Positions 53,631 to 62,854 of a stretch of DNA of 64,000 nt are shown here, piece by piece (the stretch's first letter is position 1; each line of letters opens with the position of its first letter). The notes beneath the pieces are model-generated. The model saw only the letters and a program-made list of their open reading frames with translations, had not been told where the DNA came from and made no database searches. Where the stretch lies: positions 124,001 through 188,000 of the forward strand of contig NZ_JASBQQ010000003.1 of the NCBI RefSeq assembly GCF_029961185.1, in the 5' to 3' direction. Source of the stretch: Albidovulum aestuarii. GTDB lineage: Bacteria > Pseudomonadota > Alphaproteobacteria > Rhodobacterales > Rhodobacteraceae. The position numbers and the translations under genes were made by a program.

Positions 53631-55253
53631 ATGGGCAGATCGAGCACCGCCCGCCTGACGGCGTTCCTGATTGTGCTGATTGCGATCCTCGGCACGGCAC
53701 CGATCCTGAAAGGCGCGTTCTACCTCGGCAAGCACGAGGGCGATACTATGCATCTGGCCGAGCTGGTGCTTCGCATGGCCGACGGGCAGTGGCCGCATCT
53801 CGATTTCATGACACCGATCGGGGTTCTGGCGCTTGCGCCCATGGCGGTTTTCGTCAAGGCAGGCGCGGGTCTGGGGCATGCGATTTTCTATTCCCAGATT
53901 CTGGTTGCGGCGGTTTTGCTGCTGCCGGTTTTGCGCGTGGCAACCAGCCGCCTGACAGGGTTCTGGCCCTATGCCTATGGCGGTTTCGTCATGCTTCTGT
54001 GCCTCGCGCTGGTCCATGGTGAGGCGCAAAGCGCGATCTCGATTTCGATGCACTACAACCGATGGGCCTGGGCGGTCAGCTATATCATTATCCCGCTTGC
54101 GGTTCTGGCCCCGCACGATCGCCCCCGGCCATGGCTGGACGGTATGCTGATCGGAATCGGCCTGGCGGCGCTGGTGCTGACAAAGGTCACCTATGTCGTC
54201 GCCCTCGGGCCCGGCATGCTGATTGCGATCCTCGCGCGGCGCAACTTCGCCATGCTGGCCTCGGCGGTCTTGTCTGGATTGACGGTTATGGCGCTCTTTA
54301 CCGCGTTTTCCGGCTTTGATTTCTGGCTTGCATATGTGCGGGACCTGCTGACCGTGGCGCTTGGCGACTCGCGCCCGTCGGCGGGGATGGATTTCGGAGG
54401 CGTGGTCGCCGATCCCCTGTACATGGGCGGATCGCTGACCCTGATTGCGGCGGTGATCTTTTTGCGGCAGGCGGGGCGGTCTGTGGAAGGCCTGGCGATG
54501 CTGATCCTGATGCCCGGCTTTTTCTATGTCGCCTACCAGAATTTCGGTAACGATCCGCAATGGCTCTATCTTGTTGCCTTGTTTGCATTTCTGCTGCGGC
54601 CGGAAGGCGTGGTCACCAACGGGTTCGGCTGGGACATGCGCGTTGCCTTGACCTATACCGGCGCGCTGGCGCTGGCGTTCGGGGCCCCGTCGGCGATCAA
54701 TCTGGCCTTTAGCCCATGGCGTCATCTTGCGGCTGAGACCGAGGGGACCGTGCCGCTGATGTCTAGGCTCCCTGCGCATGACGACATCATGACCTTCCGC
54801 GAGCGTCTTTACACGATCGACCGGTTCCTGCCCTACGATCTGCCCGGAGACCCTTTTGAGATCTATCGCGAGGACGCCGACCGCAAGGATCCGGTGACGC
54901 TGAACGGCGAGACATTGGCCGATTGCGGTCTGGAAAGCGGGATCTCTGCCTGGTTTGAACTGGTCACGGATGATCTTGAGGCGGCAGGCTATGCCGGATC
55001 GGCCGTCATGGGCACAGACCTATATTCGGCTTACTGGATGTTCGGCGACTTCCGCCCGGTGAAGGGTGCGGCCCCGTGGTATTATGGCGGTGCGCCGGGG
55101 ATCGAAAACGCAGACTACGTGGCGGTGCCACTCTGCCCGATGTCGCAATCGCTGCGGGCATCAATGTTGGAATCGATCGATGAAGGCGGCTGGACTCTCC
55201 GCGAGGTCAGGCGCACCCCGCTTTATATCCTGACTCAGCCGGTTGCTCCCTGA
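53631..55253 (+). CDS. GT-C-like multi-pass membrane protein
   Basis: I do not recognise a named family. The 540-residue protein has about ten to eleven transmembrane helices in its first 390 residues, then a soluble domain of about 150 residues. After the first helix comes KHEGDTMHLAELVLRMADGQWP, with an acidic EGD at 36-38. GT-C glycosyltransferases have a similar acid pair in their first loop. The last 150 residues contain several Cys (DCGLES, PLCPMSQ). ATG 53631 follows AGAGGCGCAA. It converges on the prepilin peptidase gene with a 19-base overlap. Confidence 0.7.
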   Translation: MGRSSTARLTAFLIVLIAILGTAPILKGAFYLGKHEGDTMHLAELVLRMADGQWPHLDFMTPIGVLALAPMAVFVKAGAGLGHAIFYSQILVAAVLLLPVLRVATSRLTGFWPYAYGGFVMLLCLALVHGEAQSAISISMHYNRWAWAVSYIIIPLAVLAPHDRPRPWLDGMLIGIGLAALVLTKVTYVVALGPGMLIAILARRNFAMLASAVLSGLTVMALFTAFSGFDFWLAYVRDLLTVALGDSRPSAGMDFGGVVADPLYMGGSLTLIAAVIFLRQAGRSVEGLAMLILMPGFFYVAYQNFGNDPQWLYLVALFAFLLRPEGVVTNGFGWDMRVALTYTGALALAFGAPSAINLAFSPWRHLAAETEGTVPLMSRLPAHDDIMTFRERLYTIDRFLPYDLPGDPFEIYREDADRKDPVTLNGETLADCGLESGISAWFELVTDDLEAAGYAGSAVMGTDLYSAYWMFGDFRPVKGAAPWYYGGAPGIENADYVAVPLCPMSQSLRASMLESIDEGGWTLREVRRTPLYILTQPVAP

Positions 55254-55771
55254 AGCGTCGGAAAGGCCAGCAGCGTCAGATAGGCGAGAAGGGTGCCCAC
55301 CAGCGCAAGTCCCATCGGGAACTTCTTGTGTGTCCAGGATATCCAGTCGGGTGTCATCGCCCGTACCGCCGGGATTGCCCTTAAAAGGCGGTGCGTCGCG
55401 AATGCGCCGAGAAGGAAAGCTGCCAGCAGGATCACGATCAGATGGGCGTGGTCCAGACGCTGAAAGAAGAACGGCGCAGCCGCAGAGGCGAATTTCACGT
55501 CACCGGCGCCGACGCCGGCCACTGCGTTCAACACAAAGCCGATCACAAGGACGACCACAAGGCTGAGCCAGCGCCACACCCATATATCGAAGGGAATGAG
55601 CAGGAGGCCGGCGACCGCAAAAATGGCGGCCAATGTGTAGACCGCCTTGTTGGGGATCTTCATGAACTTGAGGTCAGACCAGGCAACCCAGGCACAGACC
55701 GGAAGGCAGAGCACAAGGAAAACTTGGTAGGCGAAGGTCACCGCCTCGGTGCCGTCATACGGATTGAGCAT
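55235..55771 (-). CDS. cpaA: Prepilin peptidase of the Tad system (CpaA/TadV)
   Basis: A 178-residue A24-type aspartic peptidase that cleaves Flp prepilins. It has the two catalytic aspartates, D33 (AWSDLKFMKIPN) and D91 in the GxGD motif (GVGAGDVKFA). About five to six helices are predicted. It lies at the left end of the leftward tad locus, four bases after the TPR lipoprotein gene. The C-terminal 19 bases overlap the convergent membrane protein gene. Confidence 0.9.
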   Translation of the reverse strand: MLNPYDGTEAVTFAYQVFLVLCLPVCAWVAWSDLKFMKIPNKAVYTLAAIFAVAGLLLIPFDIWVWRWLSLVVVLVIGFVLNAVAGVGAGDVKFASAAAPFFFQRLDHAHLIVILLAAFLLGAFATHRLLRAIPAVRAMTPDWISWTHKKFPMGLALVGTLLAYLTLLAFPTLQGATG

Positions 55772-55775
55772 GGAT

Positions 55776-56636
55776 TCAGCCCTTGATCACGGTGGCATTC
55801 AGGGTTTCGAGCGCGCGGGCTGCCTGCTCGAAATGGCGGGGGCTGGTTTCCACCGCGTCTTCCAGAAGGCCCTTGCCGATCGTGACATCGCCCTGCTTGA
55901 TCGCGGTCAGGGCGGCCGTGTAAAGCAACTCGGCTTGTTCCTGCTGGGTCATGCTGATGATGGGAAGATCGTATTTACGCTGCGCTGCTCGGGCCAGAAC
56001 GAGGTTGTTCTTAGTCGTGAAGTTCGAACCGTCATAGGTCAATGCTTCGGTGAACAGCCGTTCGGCAGCGGGGAAGTCGCCGCGCGTTAACTTTGAATAG
56101 CCCCAGTTATTCAGGACACCAGCCGGTTTGGCTGTCAGACCAAAGGCGGTCTCGTAGAAACTGTCTGCCTTGGTCCATTTCTTGTTTGCATCCGCAACCA
56201 TGGCTTCAAGACGGTAACGGTCGAAGGTCTCATGAGTCGGCGGAATTGCATTGAGTGCGGCTTCGGCCTGCCGCCACTCGTTGGCGCGAATAAGCGCATC
56301 GGCATAGCTGACGCGGTCTTCATTCGTGCCTTCCGGGCTGTCGATCACCTGTTTCCAGACAAGCGCGGCCTCAGTCGGTTTTTTGGCCCGGATCAGCGAT
56401 TTGGCAAGGCCGCGTCTGATGTCCATACGCTCGGGATGCTGCTTTGCTGTTTTGGCAAAATAGGCCACCGCCTCGTTCGGGTCAGCTACCGTAAGCATCA
56501 GGTCGTTGAGATTGCTCTCGTCGATGACGTTGACATCCTCAATGGCGCGTTTGACTTCGGCATCGGAGTTTTTCTCGCATGCCGACAGAGATATTGCGCC
56601 GAGTATGCACAAAGGCGTCAGGATCGGGTGGCGCAT
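55776..56636 (-). CDS. TPR lipoprotein of the tad locus
   Basis: A 286-residue lipoprotein with signal sequence and lipobox (AISLSACEKN) and TPR repeats across about 35-270 (AVAYFAKTAKQHPERMDIRRGLAKSLIRAKKPTEAALVW; LTRGDFPAAERLFTEALTYDGSNFTTKNNLVLARAAQ). Tad loci carry one or more TPR lipoproteins (TadD-like) that help secretin assembly and pilotin function. It is downstream of another TPR lipoprotein (56663-57229) on the same strand, 26 bases apart. Confidence 0.86.
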   Translation of the reverse strand: MRHPILTPLCILGAISLSACEKNSDAEVKRAIEDVNVIDESNLNDLMLTVADPNEAVAYFAKTAKQHPERMDIRRGLAKSLIRAKKPTEAALVWKQVIDSPEGTNEDRVSYADALIRANEWRQAEAALNAIPPTHETFDRYRLEAMVADANKKWTKADSFYETAFGLTAKPAGVLNNWGYSKLTRGDFPAAERLFTEALTYDGSNFTTKNNLVLARAAQRKYDLPIISMTQQEQAELLYTAALTAIKQGDVTIGKGLLEDAVETSPRHFEQAARALETLNATVIKG

Positions 56637-56662
56637 TTGCTGCGTCCTTTGCTGCTTTGACC

Positions 56663-57229
56663 TCAGTTCTTCGTGAGAAGCAGGTATCGCCCGTGGCCGC
56701 GTCTCACCAGCGTGAATTCGCTGTCGTCGGGCGCATCATAGGTCGGTTTCTCAAGTATTGCGAGTGAAAGACGCAGATTCTCGCGGATGGAGTCCGATCG
56801 GCCACTATCAAGCGCGAAGGCTGTTTGAAAGACGCGGCTGGCCTCTGAAACCTGGCCCGTTTCCATCAGTACGACGCCAAGATTGTTCCAGGCCGGAACG
56901 AAGGTTTCGTCCTCGTCAATGGCCCGGCGCAGGGCGCGTTCGGCCTGACCTAGGCGACCGAGCCGGAGATTGGCCGACCCGATTGCAGAAAGCGTATCGA
57001 CATTGAGGCCGTGAACACCCGCAGCGCGGTAGTACGCCTTGAGCGCAAGCTCATATTCACCCACGGCCATCAGCCGGTGACCCACGATCAGACCATCCAC
57101 CGCGTCTTCGCCCCGCACCGCGCCCGTCGGTGCAAAAGGTGAGGCGTCCTTAGCGGGAAGGCCGCCTGTCGATTGACAGGCGGCCATAAGTCCGATCAGG
57201 GCTAAAGATCCGATATTGCGTGCTGTCAT
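56663..57229 (-). CDS. tadD: TadD-like TPR lipoprotein
   Basis: A 188-residue lipoprotein with lipobox LMAAC (Cys18) and three TPR units (LKAYYRAAGVHGLNVDTLSAIGSANLRLGRLGQAERALRRAIDEDETFVPAWNNLGVVLMETGQ). It is the third-from-last tad gene and lies five bases after tadC on the same strand. The start at 57229 is preferred over an in-frame upstream start at 57289, which would overlap tadC. TadD is needed for Tad secretion. Which of the two TPR genes corresponds to TadD is not settled. Confidence 0.85.
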   Translation of the reverse strand: MTARNIGSLALIGLMAACQSTGGLPAKDASPFAPTGAVRGEDAVDGLIVGHRLMAVGEYELALKAYYRAAGVHGLNVDTLSAIGSANLRLGRLGQAERALRRAIDEDETFVPAWNNLGVVLMETGQVSEASRVFQTAFALDSGRSDSIRENLRLSLAILEKPTYDAPDDSEFTLVRRGHGRYLLLTKN

Positions 57230-57233
57230 GGCC

Positions 57234-58214
57234 TCAGGGGCGGAAGTTGGCGAACAGCTGCAACATATCGTAAACGGAGGGACCAACAAGGATGATCAGC
57301 AGTGGCGGGACCGTGAACATCATCGTACCAAGCGTCATTTTGGTCGGAAGCTTGTTTGCGGCCTCTTCGGCACGCATCACACGCTTGTCGCGCATTTCGG
57401 ACGCATAGACCCGCAGCGCTTCGGCAATCGACGTACCGAATGTCTGAGACTGGATCATCACGGTCACGAAAGACGCAACATCGGACACCCCCGAACGTTC
57501 CGCAAAGGCACGCAGAACGCTGGTCTTTTCCTTACCGGCCTTGATTTCCTGGGCGACGATCTCGAATTCTTCCGCCAGTGCCGGATAGCCGGTGCGAAGT
57601 TCCTTGGAAACACGAATGATCCCCTGGTCGAGCGATTGGCCGGCCTCGACGCATACGAGAAGCATGTCGAGCGCATCGGGAAAACCGTTCTGGATTTCTT
57701 CTTGCCGAGTCTGAATCCGCCGCTCGATCCAGTATCTCGGCAGATAATAGCCGATGGCACCTGGCATGACGACCGCCAGAACCAGCGTGGTTGTGGTGAT
57801 CTCGCCCGTTGCCGAGGCGACGATCGCGTAGACGACGCCAATGACCAGGAACACGATGCCGAGAATGAACTGAATGGCGTGGAACTTGCGCACCGCGTCG
57901 CGACCGCGATAGCCCGCCCGTGTCATCTTCAGGCGCGACGTGCTCATTTCTTCCTCGCTCTTCGGTTCGAGGAAGTTGGCGAACTTGTCGAGCTTGTCGT
58001 TACGGTTCGACGAACGCAGGGATTTCTTCTCGAACCCACGACTTGTCGCTACCGGCTTTGAGGTTTCTTTCAGCTTGGCATAAGGGTCCTTCTGCTTCTT
58101 CAGCATCACCGGGAGCGTAACGGCGATGAGGAGGACGCCAAGGATCGCGACCGCGAAGAGCGGGCCAAGCGGCCCCATCTTTTCGATGAGCAGGTCGTTG
58201 ATTGCAGTCAGCAT
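57234..58214 (-). CDS. tadC: Tad platform protein TadC (type II secretion F family)
   Basis: A 326-residue inner-membrane platform protein with a T2SSF domain (about 170-290; GFPDALDMLLVCVEAGQSLDQGIIRVSKEL, FGTSIAEALRVYASEMR). It has about four helices, including an N-terminal one (PLFAVAILGVLLIAVTLPVML). It pairs with TadB to build the Flp assembly platform. tadB lies 13 bases upstream. Confidence 0.92.
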   Translation of the reverse strand: MLTAINDLLIEKMGPLGPLFAVAILGVLLIAVTLPVMLKKQKDPYAKLKETSKPVATSRGFEKKSLRSSNRNDKLDKFANFLEPKSEEEMSTSRLKMTRAGYRGRDAVRKFHAIQFILGIVFLVIGVVYAIVASATGEITTTTLVLAVVMPGAIGYYLPRYWIERRIQTRQEEIQNGFPDALDMLLVCVEAGQSLDQGIIRVSKELRTGYPALAEEFEIVAQEIKAGKEKTSVLRAFAERSGVSDVASFVTVMIQSQTFGTSIAEALRVYASEMRDKRVMRAEEAANKLPTKMTLGTMMFTVPPLLIILVGPSVYDMLQLFANFRP

Positions 58215-58227
58215 GAGCGAGGCCCCC

Positions 58228-59196
58228 TCAGACCTTGATGTTCACCATCATCTTCATGAAGATGATGTTGATCCCGAGAAACACGAAGACGATGAGCGCC
58301 GCCGGTACGAATGCCGCAGTGTCCTTCACGGTGTCAAAATAGTCCGGCTTCAGGATCTGAATGACGGCGAGAACCACCAATGGGAAGGCGGACAGGAATA
58401 CGCCGGACCATTTCGCCTCGGCGGTGATGGCGCGGACGCGGCGGAACAGTCGGAAGCGGGCGCGAATGACCTTTGCAAGGCCGTCGAGGATCTCTGCCAG
58501 GTTACCGCCCGACTGCTGCTGGATCGTCACGGCCACGGCGAGGAAGCGCAAGTCCTGCATGTCCATGCGCTCCGCGAGTTCCTTCAGCGAGTCCGAAACC
58601 TCACGGCCGTAGGCGCTTTCGTCCGCGATCAAGCCGAACTCGGTACCCAGCGGATCAGGTACTTCCTTGGAAACGATCTGGATCGCCGAGGAAAACGGGT
58701 GGCCGACGCGCAGTGAACGCACCATCAGCTCGACTGCATCGGGGAGTTGTTCCTCGACCATGTCCATCCGCTTCTTGGCGCGGCGATGGATCCAGAAATA
58801 GACCCCGCCGATACCCATTGCGAGGGCCACTGCGATACGCACCGGTGTCGAGGCCGAGGTCCCGATCATGAGACCAATGAAGGCCACGACCGACATGAGC
58901 ATCATCAAGGCGATGATCGCACGGGGCGAGAAGGCGATGTTGGCTTTCTGGGCCTTGGTCGCAAGCAGTGAGTAGAGCGGGATGCCCTTGGCTTTCAGAT
59001 GCTGGCTCGCCTCCTTGCGGAGTTGCTCGAGCACCTGTTCGCGCTGCCCGCCTTTTTCCAGCAGTTCCAGCCGCCGGTTGACACGGGAATTGAGCGAAAT
59101 CGATTTGCCGAAGACGACCAGATAGATGCCGTTCACGAGCATCAGGACCGCAAGGAAGACAAGTCCATAGATAATGGGTGTCGGGCTGATGATCAT
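58228..59196 (-). CDS. tadB: Tad platform protein TadB (type II secretion F family)
   Basis: A 322-residue T2SSF protein with a first helix at the N-terminus (IIYGLVFLAVLMLVNGIYLVVF), two central ones around residues 90-135 and C-terminal helices. The F domain shows LPDAVELMVRSLRVGHPFSSAIQIVSKEV and a FLAVAVTIQQQSGGNLAEILDGL motif. With TadC it forms the inner-membrane platform for CpaF. It lies five bases after the cpaF stop. Confidence 0.93.
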   Translation of the reverse strand: MIISPTPIIYGLVFLAVLMLVNGIYLVVFGKSISLNSRVNRRLELLEKGGQREQVLEQLRKEASQHLKAKGIPLYSLLATKAQKANIAFSPRAIIALMMLMSVVAFIGLMIGTSASTPVRIAVALAMGIGGVYFWIHRRAKKRMDMVEEQLPDAVELMVRSLRVGHPFSSAIQIVSKEVPDPLGTEFGLIADESAYGREVSDSLKELAERMDMQDLRFLAVAVTIQQQSGGNLAEILDGLAKVIRARFRLFRRVRAITAEAKWSGVFLSAFPLVVLAVIQILKPDYFDTVKDTAAFVPAALIVFVFLGINIIFMKMMVNIKV

Positions 59197-59201
59197 GTTC
59201 G

Positions 59202-60650
<1,449 letters not shown>

Positions 60651-60665
60651 GGCGCGCTCCCGTTT

Positions 60666-61916
60666 TTAGGCGCTTCCGGCCTCGGCGGCCTTGTTGAGCT
60701 GGTAGATCGACTGCGCCAGCTTGGCGATTTCCTTGCGCAGCGGGTTCTTCGCCGCGGTTTCGGCGAGCGGCAGGCCGTGGTCGTTGGATTCGGTGACCTG
60801 CTTGGAGCCGTCGGGCAATTGCAATTCGATCGTGATGTCGAGGCTTTCGGCCAGTCGTTTGACACGGCCCTTGCCGGACAGATCGGTGAATTTCGGAGCC
60901 CGGTTCAGAACATAGCGCAGCTTTTCATAGGGCAGCTCTTCTGCCTTCAGTGCACGGATCATCCTGAGTGTGTTCTGGGCCGAGCGCATGTCGAGCTCCA
61001 TCATCGCGAAATAGACATGCGACTGGCCAAGTACCGCTTCGGTCCATTGGACGACCGTGCGCGGCATATCGACGACGACGAAGTCGAAATTCGCGCGGGC
61101 GACGTCGAGTACGCGGTTGATGTCCTCGGACGTGACGATGTCGAGCGGCAGCATTTCCGACGGCGCGGTCATGATGTGCAGCTTGTCATTGAACGTCAGA
61201 AGGGACTGAAGGAAGCTGACATTGTCGATCGATGCGGTGTCCGAGAGCATCTCGTAGACGGCCTCGCGACGTGGCAGGTCAAGATAGGTCGAGACCGAGC
61301 CGGTCTGAAAGTCGAAGTCGAGAAGGCAGACGCGCGGGCCGTTTTCCTTCTGGACGTTGGCAAGTTCCCAGGCGAGGTTGACCGCCATCGTCGTAGCGCC
61401 CGTACCACCGGCCAGCCCGTGGATCGGGAGAATGACGCCGTCGCGATCACCCTTGGGCTTGAATTTTGGCGAGGCTTGCCCGGCCTCGATCACCGGATCG
61501 GGAGCGGGGGCCCGGTTGAGCCGCTCGATGGCTTCGTGCAGCGCGTTTTCCGGAAGGGGGTAGGGAACGAAATCATCGGCGCCGAGCTTCAGGAGCTGAT
61601 GCAGCGCGATGGGGCTGACCTCATCGGCGATCAGGATGACCTTGACGCCCTTGGTCTTGGCGGTGGTGATGATGCCGGAGATCCGGGCGAGATCGCTTTC
61701 GTCCTGGGCGTCGACCGCAATGGCAACGAACTCGAGCGCCTTTGAATCCGGCTGCCCGAGGAACACGATCGCGTCGTCGAAGGTCAGGTCGCCCCAGCTT
61801 TCACCAAGCTCTGCTTCCATGTCTTCGATAAGAAGATCGAAGTTGCTGACGTCGCGCGAGATTGTGCACGCGGTGATCGGTGCCGGCTCTGGCTGCAGGG
61901 CTGCTACGCTGCTCAT
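60666..61916 (-). CDS. cpaE: Tad localisation ATPase CpaE/TadZ
   Basis: A 416-residue MinD/ParA-like protein. An N-terminal receiver-like domain (about 20-140) precedes an ATPase domain. The P-loop reads GLAGGTGATT (167-176), so both lysines of a deviant Walker A are replaced by Ala. TadZ proteins often have atypical P-loops and act as polar placement factors rather than ATPases. Walker B-like LLDFDFQTG (198-206) is kept. It is the first gene of the leftward cpaE-cpaF-tadB-tadC unit and follows a hairpin. Confidence 0.92.
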   Translation of the reverse strand: MSSVAALQPEPAPITACTISRDVSNFDLLIEDMEAELGESWGDLTFDDAIVFLGQPDSKALEFVAIAVDAQDESDLARISGIITTAKTKGVKVILIADEVSPIALHQLLKLGADDFVPYPLPENALHEAIERLNRAPAPDPVIEAGQASPKFKPKGDRDGVILPIHGLAGGTGATTMAVNLAWELANVQKENGPRVCLLDFDFQTGSVSTYLDLPRREAVYEMLSDTASIDNVSFLQSLLTFNDKLHIMTAPSEMLPLDIVTSEDINRVLDVARANFDFVVVDMPRTVVQWTEAVLGQSHVYFAMMELDMRSAQNTLRMIRALKAEELPYEKLRYVLNRAPKFTDLSGKGRVKRLAESLDITIELQLPDGSKQVTESNDHGLPLAETAAKNPLRKEIAKLAQSIYQLNKAAEAGSA

Positions 61917-62123
61917 TCACATCCGTCCTTTTCAACAGGGGGACGGGGGTTGGTGCGTTTTCAGCGCCGGCTTCCGTCCGAATCGCGCAAGCCCCAACAT
62001 GGTCCACCCCGCCCGACTCTCATGCCGGGCCATTACTTTCAGGTTCAGAAACTCCCCGATAATGGTGGCAAGATTTGGGCTAAAAGATCGTAATTATGCG
62101 TTCAATGGAGACGATCAAAAGAA

Positions 62124-62155
62124 TTGGGCGGCCTTTGTTGCCAAAGACCGCCCAA
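62124..62155 (-). terminator. Hairpin between the OmpA lipoprotein gene and cpaE
   Basis: TTGGGCGGCCTTTG (62124-62137) and CAAAGACCGCCCAA (62142-62155) form a 14-base stem with one mismatch and a TTGC loop. On the minus strand it lies 23 bases after the OmpA gene stop and is followed by TTCTTTTG, a partial T-run. It separates two tad transcription units. Confidence 0.68.
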
Positions 62156-62178
62156 AGTTGGAAACAATTCTGAGGTAC

Positions 62179-62850
62179 TTAACCGCCGGTTGCGGCACCT
62201 GATGAACCAGACACATCTGCCTGGGTGTGCGGCGGCTGTGCGCTCGTGACATATTCGCGCCAAATCACCGCCGCGTATTTACCGTTCAGCAATGCCGGGT
62301 TTTTCTCAACAAATCCCGATACTTCTGTAACGGTGCGGCGGTTACGGCGTTCTTCGGTCTGGACGTAGACCAGAGGCTGCGTTTCGCCAAACGAGGCGAC
62401 CGCCTCAAGCCGCGAGCGGCTGATGCCCTGGCTGGAGAGGAACGCGACAACCGCGTTTGCGCGCCGCAGGCCCAAGGACTTGTTGTAAGCATTGCTGCCG
62501 ACAAGGTCGGTATGTCCGTAGACACGGAACCGGATTTCCGGGAATTGCCGGATCCAGTTTGCCTGCTGCATCAGGGCTGCCTGTGCCTCGCCATCCAGCC
62601 TTGCGCTGTCGAAGGCAAAGTTGACGGTGTTCGGCACGTCCGAAGCAAATCGACGGGTCAAGTCCATGACATAGGACCGTTCACCGGACTGAACGAGCGT
62701 GTTGTTCATCGTCGAATTGCCGAAATCACCCGTTTCGATTTCGGAACCTGCCTCGGAATAGAAGGCGCGGGCGATATTGGTTTCCTTCGAACAGCCCGCC
62801 AATCCTGCAAGGCCGACCGAGAGAAGGAGAAGGCTTATGTGCTTTTGCAT
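62179..62850 (-). CDS. OmpA-domain lipoprotein of the tad locus
   Basis: A 223-residue lipoprotein with lipobox LAGC (Cys20) and an OmpA-like domain (about 75-185) carrying RVYGHTDLVGSNAYNKSLGLRRANAVVAFL, the peptidoglycan-binding signature. It sits between the secretin and cpaE, where CpaD would lie in Caulobacter-type loci. It may anchor the outer-membrane part of the machine to peptidoglycan. No CpaD-like sequence is visible. It lies four bases after the secretin gene. Confidence 0.9.
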   Translation of the reverse strand: MQKHISLLLLSVGLAGLAGCSKETNIARAFYSEAGSEIETGDFGNSTMNNTLVQSGERSYVMDLTRRFASDVPNTVNFAFDSARLDGEAQAALMQQANWIRQFPEIRFRVYGHTDLVGSNAYNKSLGLRRANAVVAFLSSQGISRSRLEAVASFGETQPLVYVQTEERRNRRTVTEVSGFVEKNPALLNGKYAAVIWREYVTSAQPPHTQADVSGSSGAATGG

Positions 62851-62854
62851 CGTC

